Assembly: GCA_965116565.1 (NCBI GenBank)
Contig: OZ220699.1
Coordinates: 2,480,001 to 2,544,000, forward strand
Direction: 5' to 3'
DNA length: 64,000 bases
DNA from: Bin87 sp965116565
GTDB taxonomy: Bacteria > Chloroflexota > Dehalococcoidia > Lucifugimonadales > UBA3495
Positions 34,116 through 43,126 of the stretch are shown piece after piece (within the stretch, counting starts at the first letter, position 1; every line of letters starts with the position of its first letter). The translations under genes were made by a program, and so were the position numbers. The notes under the pieces were generated by a model. That model ran no database searches, was not told the DNA's origin, and saw nothing but the letters and a program-made list of their open reading frames with translations.

Positions 34116-34913
34116 CTAAACCACCGCTGAAGCTCCGCCATCTATGTTGATGGCCACTCCCGTCAGGTAGCTGGCTCGTTCCGATGCCAGGAACGCGATG
34201 ACGTCTCCGGCCTCGGCGCCTTCCCCTACCCGCCCCAGCGGCACTCCTCGGCCGTTCGCCAGTTGCGCGTAGAAGTCGTCGGGATCCAGGTCAGGTTCGT
34301 TGATGATCCGAGCGTCATATCGGCGTTGATGCTGACCGCTCTTTATGAGGCCGATGCACACGGTGTTGACCAGGATATTGTCGGACGCGAGGTCTTTCGA
34401 CAGCCCCTTGGTGATCGCAATTCCCGCTGCGCGAGAAATTGACGTGGGCATGGAGTTGGCGCCTGGCGTCCGGCCCCCCAAGTTGGTCACGTTGATTACG
34501 CGACCGCCTCCCACTTTCCGCATTTCAGGTATAGACGCCCGAATCAGGCGGACCGCGCCCCAAACTTTGAGCTCGAAATCAAACTCCCAGTCGTCGTCGC
34601 TGACGTCCTCAAACCCTTTTGCCATGGACGTGCCGGCGTTATTGACCAGGATGTCAACTCGGCCATATCTCTCCACTGCGGTGTTCACCACATGTGCGGC
34701 CGTCGCCTTGTCCGTCACGTCAGCAGATAGAGGCAGGACCTCTCCCTCCGTGGCGGTGCGGATTTCGTCAGCCGCAGCGTCCAGCACATCCTGACGGCGG
34801 GCCACGATGATAACGTTTGCGCCTTCGCCGGCCATTCGTAAGGCGGCCGCTTTGCCGATGCCTTCGCTGCCGCCCGTTACTATTGCTACCTTCCCGTCCA
34901 GTCCCAACTCCAT
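34116..34913 (-). CDS. short-chain dehydrogenase/reductase-like protein with altered catalytic motif
   Basis: 265-residue SDR fold. The cofactor loop is TGGSEGIG, then NNAG and the helix VRLIRASIPEMRKV. RVINVTNLGG stands where the catalytic Ser is usual. The YxxxK position reads TSISRAAG, so Thr replaces Tyr and Arg replaces Lys. The C-terminal end SERASYLTGVAINIDGGASAVV is normal. ATG 34913 follows AAGGAGG. The enzyme may use a different mechanism or only bind substrate. It lies 45 bases downstream of the aminotransferase start. Confidence 0.85.
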   Translation of the reverse strand: MELGLDGKVAIVTGGSEGIGKAAALRMAGEGANVIIVARRQDVLDAAADEIRTATEGEVLPLSADVTDKATAAHVVNTAVERYGRVDILVNNAGTSMAKGFEDVSDDDWEFDFELKVWGAVRLIRASIPEMRKVGGGRVINVTNLGGRTPGANSMPTSISRAAGIAITKGLSKDLASDNILVNTVCIGLIKSGQHQRRYDARIINEPDLDPDDFYAQLANGRGVPLGRVGEGAEAGDVIAFLASERASYLTGVAINIDGGASAVV

Positions 34914-35008
34914 CGCTCGCCTCCTTGGAAAACCCCGGATCACGTGACGGTATCCGAGCATAAACATGTCGATAACCGCCGCCGATTATAGCACAGGCTC
35001 CCTGTCGC

Positions 35009-35794
35009 CTACTCAGATCTGACGCCCTCAACCCCCCAGGATCCCGCGTCGTTGCAGGTTGCCAACATGTCGTCCAACGCGTGCTTTTCCGCTTGGGAGA
35101 CCGTCAATTCCCACTGTTGTTTGACGGAGATCCAGTCGATTGCGTATCGGCACCAGCCCGCGGGATGCTCGGGTCTCCATTGGTCGGGCGGCTTCTTGCC
35201 CTTGGAGCGATTCACAGTGGCGCTCGTCGCCTGCAGGCTGTTCGGGTTGGTCAGGTCGTTGGCGTAGGCACGTTTGCGGTCCTCGTCCCAGCGCCAGCCA
35301 CCGGAGACGTGGGCATGCCCCAGCGGCACATGATGATCCACATCCACGTCCGACGCATCAGCAAAGGCCTCGCCCGACCATGGCCCGATCCATTCGCCGC
35401 CGGTCACCCTGCACCGATCATTGGTGGCAAATGAAATGGTCTCCAAGCTTTCGGCGATCAGCACCTCGGCGCGCGTATCCTGACAATCTTGGTCGAAGTC
35501 TATCCAATGCCTCCAATCGCTGCGGTCATATTCGATTTCACTCCCCCGCTCGGCAACCGTCAGGCTCTCAAGTGCGGCAACCGCCACTCCCACATCCGAT
35601 CCTGGGCGTAATGTGGTTGGAGTCGGATAGGTGGATACTGGCCGGTCCAGGTCCACAGCCTTGGCAACATCGTCGCTGATTTTGCGAGCCGCGTCTGCAA
35701 CGCCGCTCCATGCATCACAAGCCAGTGTCGCGACCACGACCAGCGCCAGCCATAGCCCGATTCGGGCAACGGCTCCTAGACCCGACGATTTCAG
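35009..35794 (-). CDS. secreted HNH endonuclease-like protein (DUF1524/GmrSD-type HNH)
   Basis: The C-terminal half carries an HNH nuclease motif: DVDHHVPLGHAHVSGGW with the metal/general-base His pair, then LTNPNSLQATSATVNRSKGKKPPDQW and WCRYAIDWISVKQQW, as in the DUF1524 family often found in secreted nucleases. A hydrophobic segment (ARIGLWLALVVVATLAC) near the N-terminus looks like a signal or lipoprotein peptide. The start is uncertain: no ATG or GTG fits, and a CTG at 35794 overlaps the trpB stop and gives a complete signal peptide. An ATG at 35959 would overlap trpB by 169 bases. Confidence 0.75.
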   Translation of the reverse strand: MKSSGLGAVARIGLWLALVVVATLACDAWSGVADAARKISDDVAKAVDLDRPVSTYPTPTTLRPGSDVGVAVAALESLTVAERGSEIEYDRSDWRHWIDFDQDCQDTRAEVLIAESLETISFATNDRCRVTGGEWIGPWSGEAFADASDVDVDHHVPLGHAHVSGGWRWDEDRKRAYANDLTNPNSLQATSATVNRSKGKKPPDQWRPEHPAGWCRYAIDWISVKQQWELTVSQAEKHALDDMLATCNDAGSWGVEGVRSE

Positions 35795-36999
35795 GACCCG
35801 ATGCCCTCGCGTCCCGCTACGGATGGGACATCCTTGTCGCCGCGGCCGCTCAAACACACCAAGACAATGTCGTCCGATGACATGCTGGCCGCCATCCGGC
35901 TCACGTGATAGATGGCGTGGGCTGATTCCAATGCGGGAATTATGCCCTCTGTCCTGCAAAGCAGGCGGAATCCCTCGAGAGCCTCGTCATCGGTCACTGC
36001 CAGATACTCAGCCCGTCCCGTAGCTTTCAGCCAGCTATGCTCCGGACCAACGCCCGGGTAGTCCAGACCGGCGGAGATGCTGTGCGCTTCCTGAATCAGG
36101 CCGTTTTCGTCTTGCAACAGGTACGACATGGAGCCGTGCAAAACGCCCGGCCGGCCGGCGGACAACGTGGCGGAGTGGCGTCCGGTTTCAACCCCTTCAC
36201 CGGCGGCCTCCACCCCCACCAAACTTACGCCAGGGTCAGCAATGAATTCGTAGAACGTTCCGATGGCGTTGCTGCCACCTCCAACGCAAGCGGATACCAC
36301 GTCGGGCAACCTGCCCTCGGTTTCAAGGATCTGTGCCCGGGCCTCACGACCGATCACCGATTGAAAGTCTCTCACCAGCATCGGGTACGGATGCGGCCCA
36401 ACTACGCTGCCAATCAGGTAGTGTGTCGTTTCAACGTTCGTTACCCAATCGCGGATCGCTTCGTTGATGGCATCTTTCAGGGTTCGCGTTCCGGATTCAA
36501 CGGGAATTACTTCGGCTCCAAGCAAGCGCATTCGGTAAACGTTGAGCGATTGGCGCACCGTGTCCTCCTCGCCCATGTACACGATGCACTGCAACCCCAG
36601 CATGGCGCACACTGTTGCCGTCGCGACTCCGTGCTGCCCCGCGCCCGTCTCGGCGATGATGCGTTGCTTGCCCATCCTCTGGGCGAGCAGGCATTGGCCC
36701 AGCGCGTTGTTGATCTTGTGCGCTCCGGTGTGCGCCAGGTCCTCGCGCTTGAGGTAGATGCGAGCGCCCCCGCAGTGTCTGGTCAGATTCTCTGCGAAAT
36801 AGAGCGCGGTGGGACGGCCTGCGTAGTTCCGCATCAGATGGCTCAATTGCTCAGCAAAACCGGCATCATCCTGCGCCGCCCGGTACGCGATTTCCAGCTC
36901 ATCGAGCGCGGCCATCACGGTTTCGGGCACGAATTTTCCGCCGAAATCGCCGAACCGTCCCCGCTCGTCCGGCAGTTTAGTTTCGCTCGTGGCTACCAT
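35791..36999 (-). CDS. trpB: tryptophan synthase beta chain
   Basis: PLP enzyme joining indole and serine. 402 residues. The PLP Lys is in HTGAHKINNALGQ, the phosphate loop is CVGGGSNAIG, and GRFGDFGGKFVPET is the classic N-terminus. RPTALYFAENLT and YLLQDENGLIQEAHSISAGLDYPGVGPEH are also typical. ATG 36999 has GAGGTGA 8 bases upstream and is preferred to TTG 37005. It lies immediately after trpF. No trpA follows; a nuclease gene takes its place. Confidence 0.97.
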   Translation of the reverse strand: MVATSETKLPDERGRFGDFGGKFVPETVMAALDELEIAYRAAQDDAGFAEQLSHLMRNYAGRPTALYFAENLTRHCGGARIYLKREDLAHTGAHKINNALGQCLLAQRMGKQRIIAETGAGQHGVATATVCAMLGLQCIVYMGEEDTVRQSLNVYRMRLLGAEVIPVESGTRTLKDAINEAIRDWVTNVETTHYLIGSVVGPHPYPMLVRDFQSVIGREARAQILETEGRLPDVVSACVGGGSNAIGTFYEFIADPGVSLVGVEAAGEGVETGRHSATLSAGRPGVLHGSMSYLLQDENGLIQEAHSISAGLDYPGVGPEHSWLKATGRAEYLAVTDDEALEGFRLLCRTEGIIPALESAHAIYHVSRMAASMSSDDIVLVCLSGRGDKDVPSVAGREGIGS

Positions 37000-37001
37000 A
37001 G

Positions 37002-37685
37002 TCAACTCACCTCGGTTGCGCGGTTGCTCCGTTTCGCGTTGGCGACGAAATCTCGTATCTTTCCGTGGTCTTTCTCGCCGTTGGTCTCTACCCCACTGGA
37101 TACGTCCACTCCCCAGGGCATGGAAACGGCGACCGCCTCCGCTACGTTTTCCGGCGTCAATCCGCCGGCCAACAGGAATCGTCGGCCCGACGCTGACAGT
37201 CGGCCCGCAACGGTCCAGTCAAATGACTGTCCGGTGCCCCCGTGCAGACCGGGAACCTGGCTGTCGAGCGTTACGACGCAGCCCGCCTCCGCGTACGCGT
37301 CCATTTGGCTGCCTAAGACTTCGACCGTCCTCGCATCCGTTTCTTGAGGCATGTGAAGCACTTTGATCACCCGCGCGCGATCTCGTACCCGTTTGCAGTA
37401 CTCCAGGGATTCTTCGCCGCACAACTGTGCATATTCCAGTCCGGCGTCCCGAATTATATCCATCACGTCCTGCAAAGGTTGGTCCCCGAAAAGACCGACC
37501 GAGTGCAGCGTATCCGACCCCGACTCCCGGCAGCCGTCTGTTATGGACCTTGCCTGAATTGGTTCAACCCGGCGCCGCCTGCCCGGAACGAACACGATGC
37601 CCAAGTAGTCCGCACCGGCTCTGGCGACAAACAGAGCGTCCTCAACACTCCGGACGCCGCAAATTTTTACGAGCGGGGTTGACAA
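37002..37685 (-). CDS. trpF: phosphoribosylanthranilate isomerase
   Basis: 227-residue TIM-barrel isomerase of tryptophan synthesis. The catalytic Cys is in VKICGVRS and the partner Asp in VVTLDSQVPGLHGGTG. DYLGIVFVPGRRRRV and LAGGLTPENVAEAV (phosphate binding) are standard, as is WGVDVSSGVETNGEKD. TTG start at 37685. It is 5 bases after trpC and overlaps or abuts trpB. Confidence 0.95.
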   Translation of the reverse strand: MSTPLVKICGVRSVEDALFVARAGADYLGIVFVPGRRRRVEPIQARSITDGCRESGSDTLHSVGLFGDQPLQDVMDIIRDAGLEYAQLCGEESLEYCKRVRDRARVIKVLHMPQETDARTVEVLGSQMDAYAEAGCVVTLDSQVPGLHGGTGQSFDWTVAGRLSASGRRFLLAGGLTPENVAEAVAVSMPWGVDVSSGVETNGEKDHGKIRDFVANAKRSNRATEVS

Positions 37686-37690
37686 CGGTT

Positions 37691-38494
37691 CTACCGTGAA
37701 GCCAGGACGGAGGCGCCCGTCAGGGAACGTACTTTCGCGGCGGTATCCTCGGCGGTCACCAATGCTTCACCCACTAGCACCGCATCGACGCCATATGGTT
37801 GCAGGCGCGCCAGATCGTCGGGAGTGCTGATTCCACTTTCGCTCACAATCAGTTTGCCGGTTGGAACCGAGGAGGCTAGACGTTCGGTAGTTGCCAGGTC
37901 CGTCACAAACGTGTGCAGATCTCGGTTGTTGATGCCAATGACTTCCGCTCCGGAGTCGACCGCAGTCGCGATTTCGTCTTCGTCGTGGGTTTCTACCAGC
38001 GGCGTCATACCCAAGGCGCGACCCAGGTCAATCAACTCTGACAACTGCGATGCGGACAGGATGTCGACAATCAGCAGGTATGTGTCCGCTCCAATCGCTC
38101 GAGCTTCGTAAATTTGGTAGGGGTCGAACAGAAAGTCTTTGCGGAGCACTGGAGCGCTGCCGGACGCGCCGCTGTCTTTGACCCCGGTCAGGTGCTCCGG
38201 CTCTCCCAGGAAATGACCATCGGTAATCACCGATACCGCCGATGCGCCATTGCCCACGTAGGTAGCCGCCAGTTCCATAGGTCTGAAGTCTTCACGCAAC
38301 AGCCCCTTGGACGGCGATGCTTTTTTCACCTCCGCTATCAAGCTGATCCCATCGGCCCGAAGAGCGCCGGCGAAATCCAGCGCCGGCGGGCGACTTGCGA
38401 TCACCTCCCGTAACGCATCGATCGATACACTCCGCTTCGAAGCGTTCAGTTCCTCGCGTTTCTTTTCGACTATCTTGTCAAGGATGCTCGGCAT
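37691..38494 (-). CDS. trpC: indole-3-glycerol-phosphate synthase
   Basis: 267-residue TIM barrel. It begins ILDKIVEKKREEL. Active-site signatures are SLIAEVKKASPSKGLL (Lys and Glu), VITDGHFLGE, VLRKDFLFDPYQIYEA, GINNRDLHTFVTD and VSESGISTPDDLARLQ. It closes the indole ring in tryptophan synthesis. It follows trpD by 14 bases. Confidence 0.96.
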   Translation of the reverse strand: MPSILDKIVEKKREELNASKRSVSIDALREVIASRPPALDFAGALRADGISLIAEVKKASPSKGLLREDFRPMELAATYVGNGASAVSVITDGHFLGEPEHLTGVKDSGASGSAPVLRKDFLFDPYQIYEARAIGADTYLLIVDILSASQLSELIDLGRALGMTPLVETHDEDEIATAVDSGAEVIGINNRDLHTFVTDLATTERLASSVPTGKLIVSESGISTPDDLARLQPYGVDAVLVGEALVTAEDTAAKVRSLTGASVLASR

Positions 38495-38508
38495 CTGGGT
38501 CGTATCCT

Positions 38509-39534
38509 TTATCCCGATTCAGGGGCTAAGTCCTGGGTCAAGGAGATCATGGAGTTCAGCTTATCGGCAGCCTTGCCCTGGTCAATCGACGCTTTGGCCA
38601 TTTCGATGCCTTCACCGAGTGAAGCCGTCATGTCTCCGGCGACCAACGCCGCCGCGCTGTTCAGCACCACGGCGTCCGTGATGGGACCGGTCGCTCCGGA
38701 GAGAACGCCCCGCATGGTGGCCGCATTGTCCGCTGGATTCCCGCCACGCAGATCTTCCGGCGCGGCATGTGCCAAGCCCAGTTGCCGCGGTTGCACAACG
38801 TACGGCTTGACCGTCCCGTCCAGGACCTCCCACCCTTGGGTGTCGCTGCCCAACGAAATCTCATCCATCCCGTCGTCGCTATGGACGATGATGGCGTGGT
38901 GAGTGCCAAACAGGCGCAGCGCCTCGGCCACTTTCTCGCCAACCTCCGGATAGCCCACGCCTATCAGTTGGCAGGAAACGCCCGCCGGATTCGTCATCGG
39001 GCCCAGCACGTTGAAGACCGTTCGAATCCCGATCTCCCGTCGCACGGGGGCGGCATAGCGCATGGCAGGGTGATAAGCCGGGGCGAACATGAACCCAATG
39101 CCGATCTCCCGGAGGCATCGTTCAACGGCTTCCGGGGGCAACTCTATGCAGACGCCTAGCGCCTCAAGGACGTCCGCGCTTCCGCAATCGCCCGACGCTG
39201 CCCGGTTGCCGTGTTTCGCGACGGTCAAACCCGCCCCGGACACGACGAATGCCGCAGCGGTGGATATGTTGAACGTCCCCTTGCGGTCCCCTCCGGTGCC
39301 GCACGTGTCAATGGCCGGGCCGCCCGGGTCCACGCGCAGCGATTTTTCACGCATGACGGTGGCAAACCCCGCGATCTCCTCAGGTGTCTCTCCCTTGAGG
39401 GCAAGGGCCGTCAGGTAGGATCCCAGCTGAGCCGGCGTGGCCTCCCCTTCCATTACCTCGCGCATCACCTCGACGGCTTCCAGCATGGAAAGGGACTCGC
39501 CGGCAGCGGCCGCTGATATTGCTTCGCGGATCAT
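38509..39534 (-). CDS. trpD: anthranilate phosphoribosyltransferase
   Basis: 341 residues. The PRPP loop is DTCGTGGDRKGTFNIST, the KHGNRAASGDCGSADVLEALG segment binds Mg-PRPP, and FAPAYHPAMRYAAPVRREIGIRTVFNVLGPMTNPA completes the anthranilate site. ATG 39534 is chosen over TTG 39546; neither has a strong Shine-Dalgarno. It is the first gene of trpDCFB; trpE and trpG are not in the window. It is divergent from the amidohydrolase. Confidence 0.96.
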   Translation of the reverse strand: MIREAISAAAAGESLSMLEAVEVMREVMEGEATPAQLGSYLTALALKGETPEEIAGFATVMREKSLRVDPGGPAIDTCGTGGDRKGTFNISTAAAFVVSGAGLTVAKHGNRAASGDCGSADVLEALGVCIELPPEAVERCLREIGIGFMFAPAYHPAMRYAAPVRREIGIRTVFNVLGPMTNPAGVSCQLIGVGYPEVGEKVAEALRLFGTHHAIIVHSDDGMDEISLGSDTQGWEVLDGTVKPYVVQPRQLGLAHAAPEDLRGGNPADNAATMRGVLSGATGPITDAVVLNSAAALVAGDMTASLGEGIEMAKASIDQGKAADKLNSMISLTQDLAPESG

Positions 39535-39630
39535 CAGTTGTTGCAACTCAGGTAGAATATCCGGCGACTATCATAGCACGCCGCGCCGACGTGCCTTGGC
39601 CCATCAGTCGATCACATGAGAGGATGAAAT

Positions 39631-40431
39631 ATGCGCGTCGATGTCCACACGCACGTCTGGCCGGATCGCATCGCTGATGCCGTCGCAGACAACATGGAAT
39701 CGGAACTGGGCTTTGCCCCCATTGCGGCAAACACCGTCGACGGCATCAAATCCCACATGCGGTCGTCAGGGGTGGACAAATCCATCGTGTTGGGTGTCGC
39801 ATCTCGTGCTGAACAGGTGAGGAGAGCGAACGATTGGCTCATCTCAATCGCCGACGACATGCTTGTCCCGTTTGGAGCCGTTCACCCTGGCCTGGAAGAC
39901 AAGGCCGGTGAGATTCGCCACCTCAGAGACAATGGTGTCAAAGGGATAAAAATGCATCCGGTCATCAACGGATTTTTCCCGGACGACCCACAATGGTTCC
40001 CGGTTTACGAGGAATTGGGCGACGACATGACCCTGGCAATACACTCAGGCCGGTTGCCTCACCAGGCTACCGACGCCACCCTGTACGCTGCCCCGGAGCG
40101 CATCATGAATATCGTCCGGCGGTTCCCGAAGCTCAAGGTGATCGCGCTGCACCTGGGCGGTTTCTACATGCTCGACGAGGCGGAGCGGGTGTTGCTGGGA
40201 CACGAAAACATTCTCGTGGACACCACCTGGCCGCCCTCTATACGCGAACTCACTGCTGGCACCATCACGGCGATCATCGCCAGGCACGGCGCGCACAAAG
40301 TGTGTTTCGGCACCGACTATCCCCTGGTCGATATGGGTACCGAGTCCGATTACTTGGCATCACTTCCGTTGTCGTCGGCACAGGTGGAAGGAATCCTGGG
40401 CGAAAACGCCCGGCGGTTCATCGGCCTTTAG
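39631..40431 (+). CDS. amidohydrolase_2 family TIM-barrel hydrolase/decarboxylase
   Basis: 266-residue metal-dependent hydrolase. It opens with VDVHTHVWPDRIA (HxH metal ligands). GIKMHP, LAIHSGR and VIALHLGG provide further His residues, and CFGTDYPLVDMG the catalytic Asp. The family (ACMSD-like) includes decarboxylases and lactonases for aromatic or short-chain acids; the substrate is unknown. ATG 39631 follows GAGGATG. The 3' end overlaps the convergent peptidase by 14 bases. Confidence 0.88.
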   Translation: MRVDVHTHVWPDRIADAVADNMESELGFAPIAANTVDGIKSHMRSSGVDKSIVLGVASRAEQVRRANDWLISIADDMLVPFGAVHPGLEDKAGEIRHLRDNGVKGIKMHPVINGFFPDDPQWFPVYEELGDDMTLAIHSGRLPHQATDATLYAAPERIMNIVRRFPKLKVIALHLGGFYMLDEAERVLLGHENILVDTTWPPSIRELTAGTITAIIARHGAHKVCFGTDYPLVDMGTESDYLASLPLSSAQVEGILGENARRFIGL

Positions 40432-42505
40432 TTTCACCGTGCTGTTCCACTCCCAATGTGTGCAGCACGAACGCGTACTCCTCGGCCACTTCCTTGATCC
40501 GTTCGAACCTGCCGGATGCGCCGGCGTGCCCCGCATCCATGTGTATCTTGAGCAACAACGGATTGGAGTCGGTGCGCGTGGCTCGCAGCTTGGCAACCCA
40601 TTTGGCAGGCTCCCAGTAGGTCACGCGAGGGTCGCTGATCCCGGCGGTGACCAGCATCGGCGGGTAATCCTGCGACCGCACGTTGTCGTAAGGCGAATAG
40701 GATGAGATGTATCGGAAGTACTCGGATTCGTTGGGGTTGCCCCACTCGTTGTACTCCATGGTGGTGAGCGGCAGGGTGTCGTCCAGCATGGTGTTGAGCA
40801 CGTCCACGAATGGAACGTGGGCTACCACACAACCGAACAGGTCCGGTCTCTCGTTGGCCACCACTCCCATCAACATGCCGCCGGCGCTCCCCCCCACCGC
40901 TGCGATCCGCTGCCCGGACGTATAACCCTCGGCTATCAGGTGCTCGGCGCAGTCGATGAAATCATTGAACGTATTGCGCTTGTTCAGCAATTTGCCGTTC
41001 TCATACCAGTCCCATCCCATCTCCATGCCGCCGCGAATGTGAGCGATAGCGAAGATGAACCCACGATCCACAAGGCTCAACGCGGAAATGCTGAAACTTG
41101 CCTCCATGGTCAACCCATAACTCCCGTAACCATACAGGTAGAGGGGCGCCGGGCCTTGACCCTCAACGCCGCGTCGCATCAGCAAACTGATGGGAACCTG
41201 GGTGCCATCCCTGGCCGTAGCCCAAATGCGGCGAGTTTCGTAACCGGTCGACTCATAACCCGACGGGATTTCCTGTTGTTTCCGGAGTACCGCCTGCCGC
41301 GTTTCCATGTCATAGTCGTAAACGGCGGCCGGTGTTTTTAGAGATGTGTAGCCGAACCGCAACGTTGTTGTGTCGAATTCACGACCCGATCGCGGCGACA
41401 TGGCGAAATCATCCTCTTCGATCCCTGCCACGTAGTGGGTATCCCCGTCCAGAAGACGCAAAACCATCACTTGAGGCAATCCATCGCGGCGGCAACCAAC
41501 AACCAGATGCTCGCGATAAGCCTCGACCCCACGTATGGGTCTCCCGGATTCGTGCTCCAAAAATTCGGTCCAACTCTCCCAGCCTGGCGACGACACAGGC
41601 GTCGTTGCCACCATGAAATCTTTTGCGCCGTTCCCGTTGTGGCGTATGAAGAACCGGTCGCCGTGATCCACGACGTCGTATTCGAAGTCTGTCGATCGCG
41701 GCTCGATCAAGGTTAGGTCCGGCTGCGGATCGCTTGCGTCCAGGAAATACCATTCGGACATGTTGTTGCCGCCGGCTACCACGTATATGAAACGCCCGGA
41801 GTTAGATTTGCCCACACCTACGAAAAACCGGGGATCGTCCTCGTGGTACACCAGTTGGTCATCGGCAGGATCATCGCGCAGGCGGTGCCTGAAAATGCTC
41901 ACGGGCCGATGGTGCTCGTCCAGAATCGAGTAGTAAATGTGCTGGTTATCGTTGCACCATTCAAGGCTGTAATAGGTGTTCGGGATCGTGTCCGGCAGAG
42001 TGTCTCCGGTGACCAGGTCCAGCACGTGGATGGTGTACTGCTCGGAACCGTCGTGGTCGACGCCGTAGGCGATCATGCGGTGGTCGGGGCTGTTTTCGAA
42101 CGTTCCTACGCGGGTGTATTCATGACCTGAGGCTAACAAATTCACGTCCAGCAGGATCTCTTCGTCACCGTCCTCGCTCCCAAATTTCCGACAATAGATC
42201 GGGTATTGTCCGCCCTCTTCGTACCGCACGTAGTAGTAATAATCGCCCTCTTTTTCGGGGACCGTGTTGTCGTCCTCTTTGATCCGGCCCCGGATCTCTT
42301 CGTAAATGGTGTCCTGCAACGGCTTGAGCGGCTCCAGGAAGGCATCCGTGTATGCGTTTTCGGCGGTCAGGTACGCCATGGTCTCCGGATCGTCCTGCTC
42401 CCGCAGCCAGAACCAGCGGTCGGACCAGGTCTCGCCGAGTGCAGACACCATATGTGGTCGCTGGGACGCGACGGGTTGGGGAGGCAATCGTCCGGAGTCA
42501 CTCAT
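40418..42505 (-). CDS. ptrB: prolyl oligopeptidase family serine peptidase (oligopeptidase B)
   Basis: 695 residues, normal for S9A oligopeptidase B. The N-terminal beta-propeller (about 60-430) begins after RWFWLREQDDPETMAYLTAEN. The C-terminal alpha/beta-hydrolase domain has the nucleophile GGSAGGMLMG, Asp in GISDPRVTYWEPAK and His in DAGHAGASGRF; AIAHIRGGMEMGWDWYENGK is typical of the family. It cleaves short peptides after basic residues, in the cytoplasm. ATG 42505 overlaps the stop of the SRPBCC gene by 8 bases. Confidence 0.93.
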   Translation of the reverse strand: MSDSGRLPPQPVASQRPHMVSALGETWSDRWFWLREQDDPETMAYLTAENAYTDAFLEPLKPLQDTIYEEIRGRIKEDDNTVPEKEGDYYYYVRYEEGGQYPIYCRKFGSEDGDEEILLDVNLLASGHEYTRVGTFENSPDHRMIAYGVDHDGSEQYTIHVLDLVTGDTLPDTIPNTYYSLEWCNDNQHIYYSILDEHHRPVSIFRHRLRDDPADDQLVYHEDDPRFFVGVGKSNSGRFIYVVAGGNNMSEWYFLDASDPQPDLTLIEPRSTDFEYDVVDHGDRFFIRHNGNGAKDFMVATTPVSSPGWESWTEFLEHESGRPIRGVEAYREHLVVGCRRDGLPQVMVLRLLDGDTHYVAGIEEDDFAMSPRSGREFDTTTLRFGYTSLKTPAAVYDYDMETRQAVLRKQQEIPSGYESTGYETRRIWATARDGTQVPISLLMRRGVEGQGPAPLYLYGYGSYGLTMEASFSISALSLVDRGFIFAIAHIRGGMEMGWDWYENGKLLNKRNTFNDFIDCAEHLIAEGYTSGQRIAAVGGSAGGMLMGVVANERPDLFGCVVAHVPFVDVLNTMLDDTLPLTTMEYNEWGNPNESEYFRYISSYSPYDNVRSQDYPPMLVTAGISDPRVTYWEPAKWVAKLRATRTDSNPLLLKIHMDAGHAGASGRFERIKEVAEEYAFVLHTLGVEQHGETKGR

Positions 42506-43034
42506 CTATGTCCCTCACCTCTGAATGTTCCGCGGAGTCATCTCGACTCACCGGTTCCGCGCGCACTGATTCAGCCGCCGACATGATCGCTGCCATCTCG
42601 TCCTCCAGGTACCGTCGACATGCTCCGGGCCTGAGTTTGGCGACGAGGCTGCCAAACCAGCCGCCATATTCGGCTCGAACGGCGAGGAAAGCGCAGCCGA
42701 AATCCTCGTTGGTGTACCCGGGATCGAGTTCGTCGGACATCCTCATCCGGTATGAATATTCCACGGAGAAACCCGGACCGATGGCCCGGTGGGAAAACGC
42801 GCTCGGCTTTTGCGCGCCGGTAACGATGCTGGTGAAACGATCGCGCCCGATGTGAAGTAGGATCCGGTGGCCCGGGGCCGGATTGTTGCCGTCGGGCAGG
42901 TCGGCACGCCGGTATCGCTTGCTGTGTATCGTCCGGCTCGGAAAGTCAACGACGGCTTGCCAGGCCTCGTCGGGTTGGCACGGGAGGATTTTGGAAATTT
43001 CGAACGCGGGCATGGGCGAGTCCGTGACGTCCAT
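42498..43034 (-). CDS. SRPBCC (START-like) domain protein
   Basis: 178 residues from ATG 43034. The pattern PAFEISKILPCQPDEAWQAVVDFPS, GHRILLHI, SIVTGAQKPSAFSHRAIG and FLAVRAEYGGWFGSLVAKLRPGACRRYLEDEMA fits the helix-grip fold of polyketide cyclase/dehydrase-like proteins that bind hydrophobic ligands. No catalytic residues can be assigned. It is coupled to ptrB by an 8-base overlap and divergent from the first CoA-transferase gene (92 bases between starts). Confidence 0.72.
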   Translation of the reverse strand: MDVTDSPMPAFEISKILPCQPDEAWQAVVDFPSRTIHSKRYRRADLPDGNNPAPGHRILLHIGRDRFTSIVTGAQKPSAFSHRAIGPGFSVEYSYRMRMSDELDPGYTNEDFGCAFLAVRAEYGGWFGSLVAKLRPGACRRYLEDEMAAIMSAAESVRAEPVSRDDSAEHSEVRDIDE

Positions 43035-43126
43035 CGTTGCAGTGCGGCGGGTTTGACCCCGTTGGCGTTTTGTGCAATTGTAGCGCACCACCATTCGCCG
43101 TCGGATGCTGCAGCGGGAACACAACT

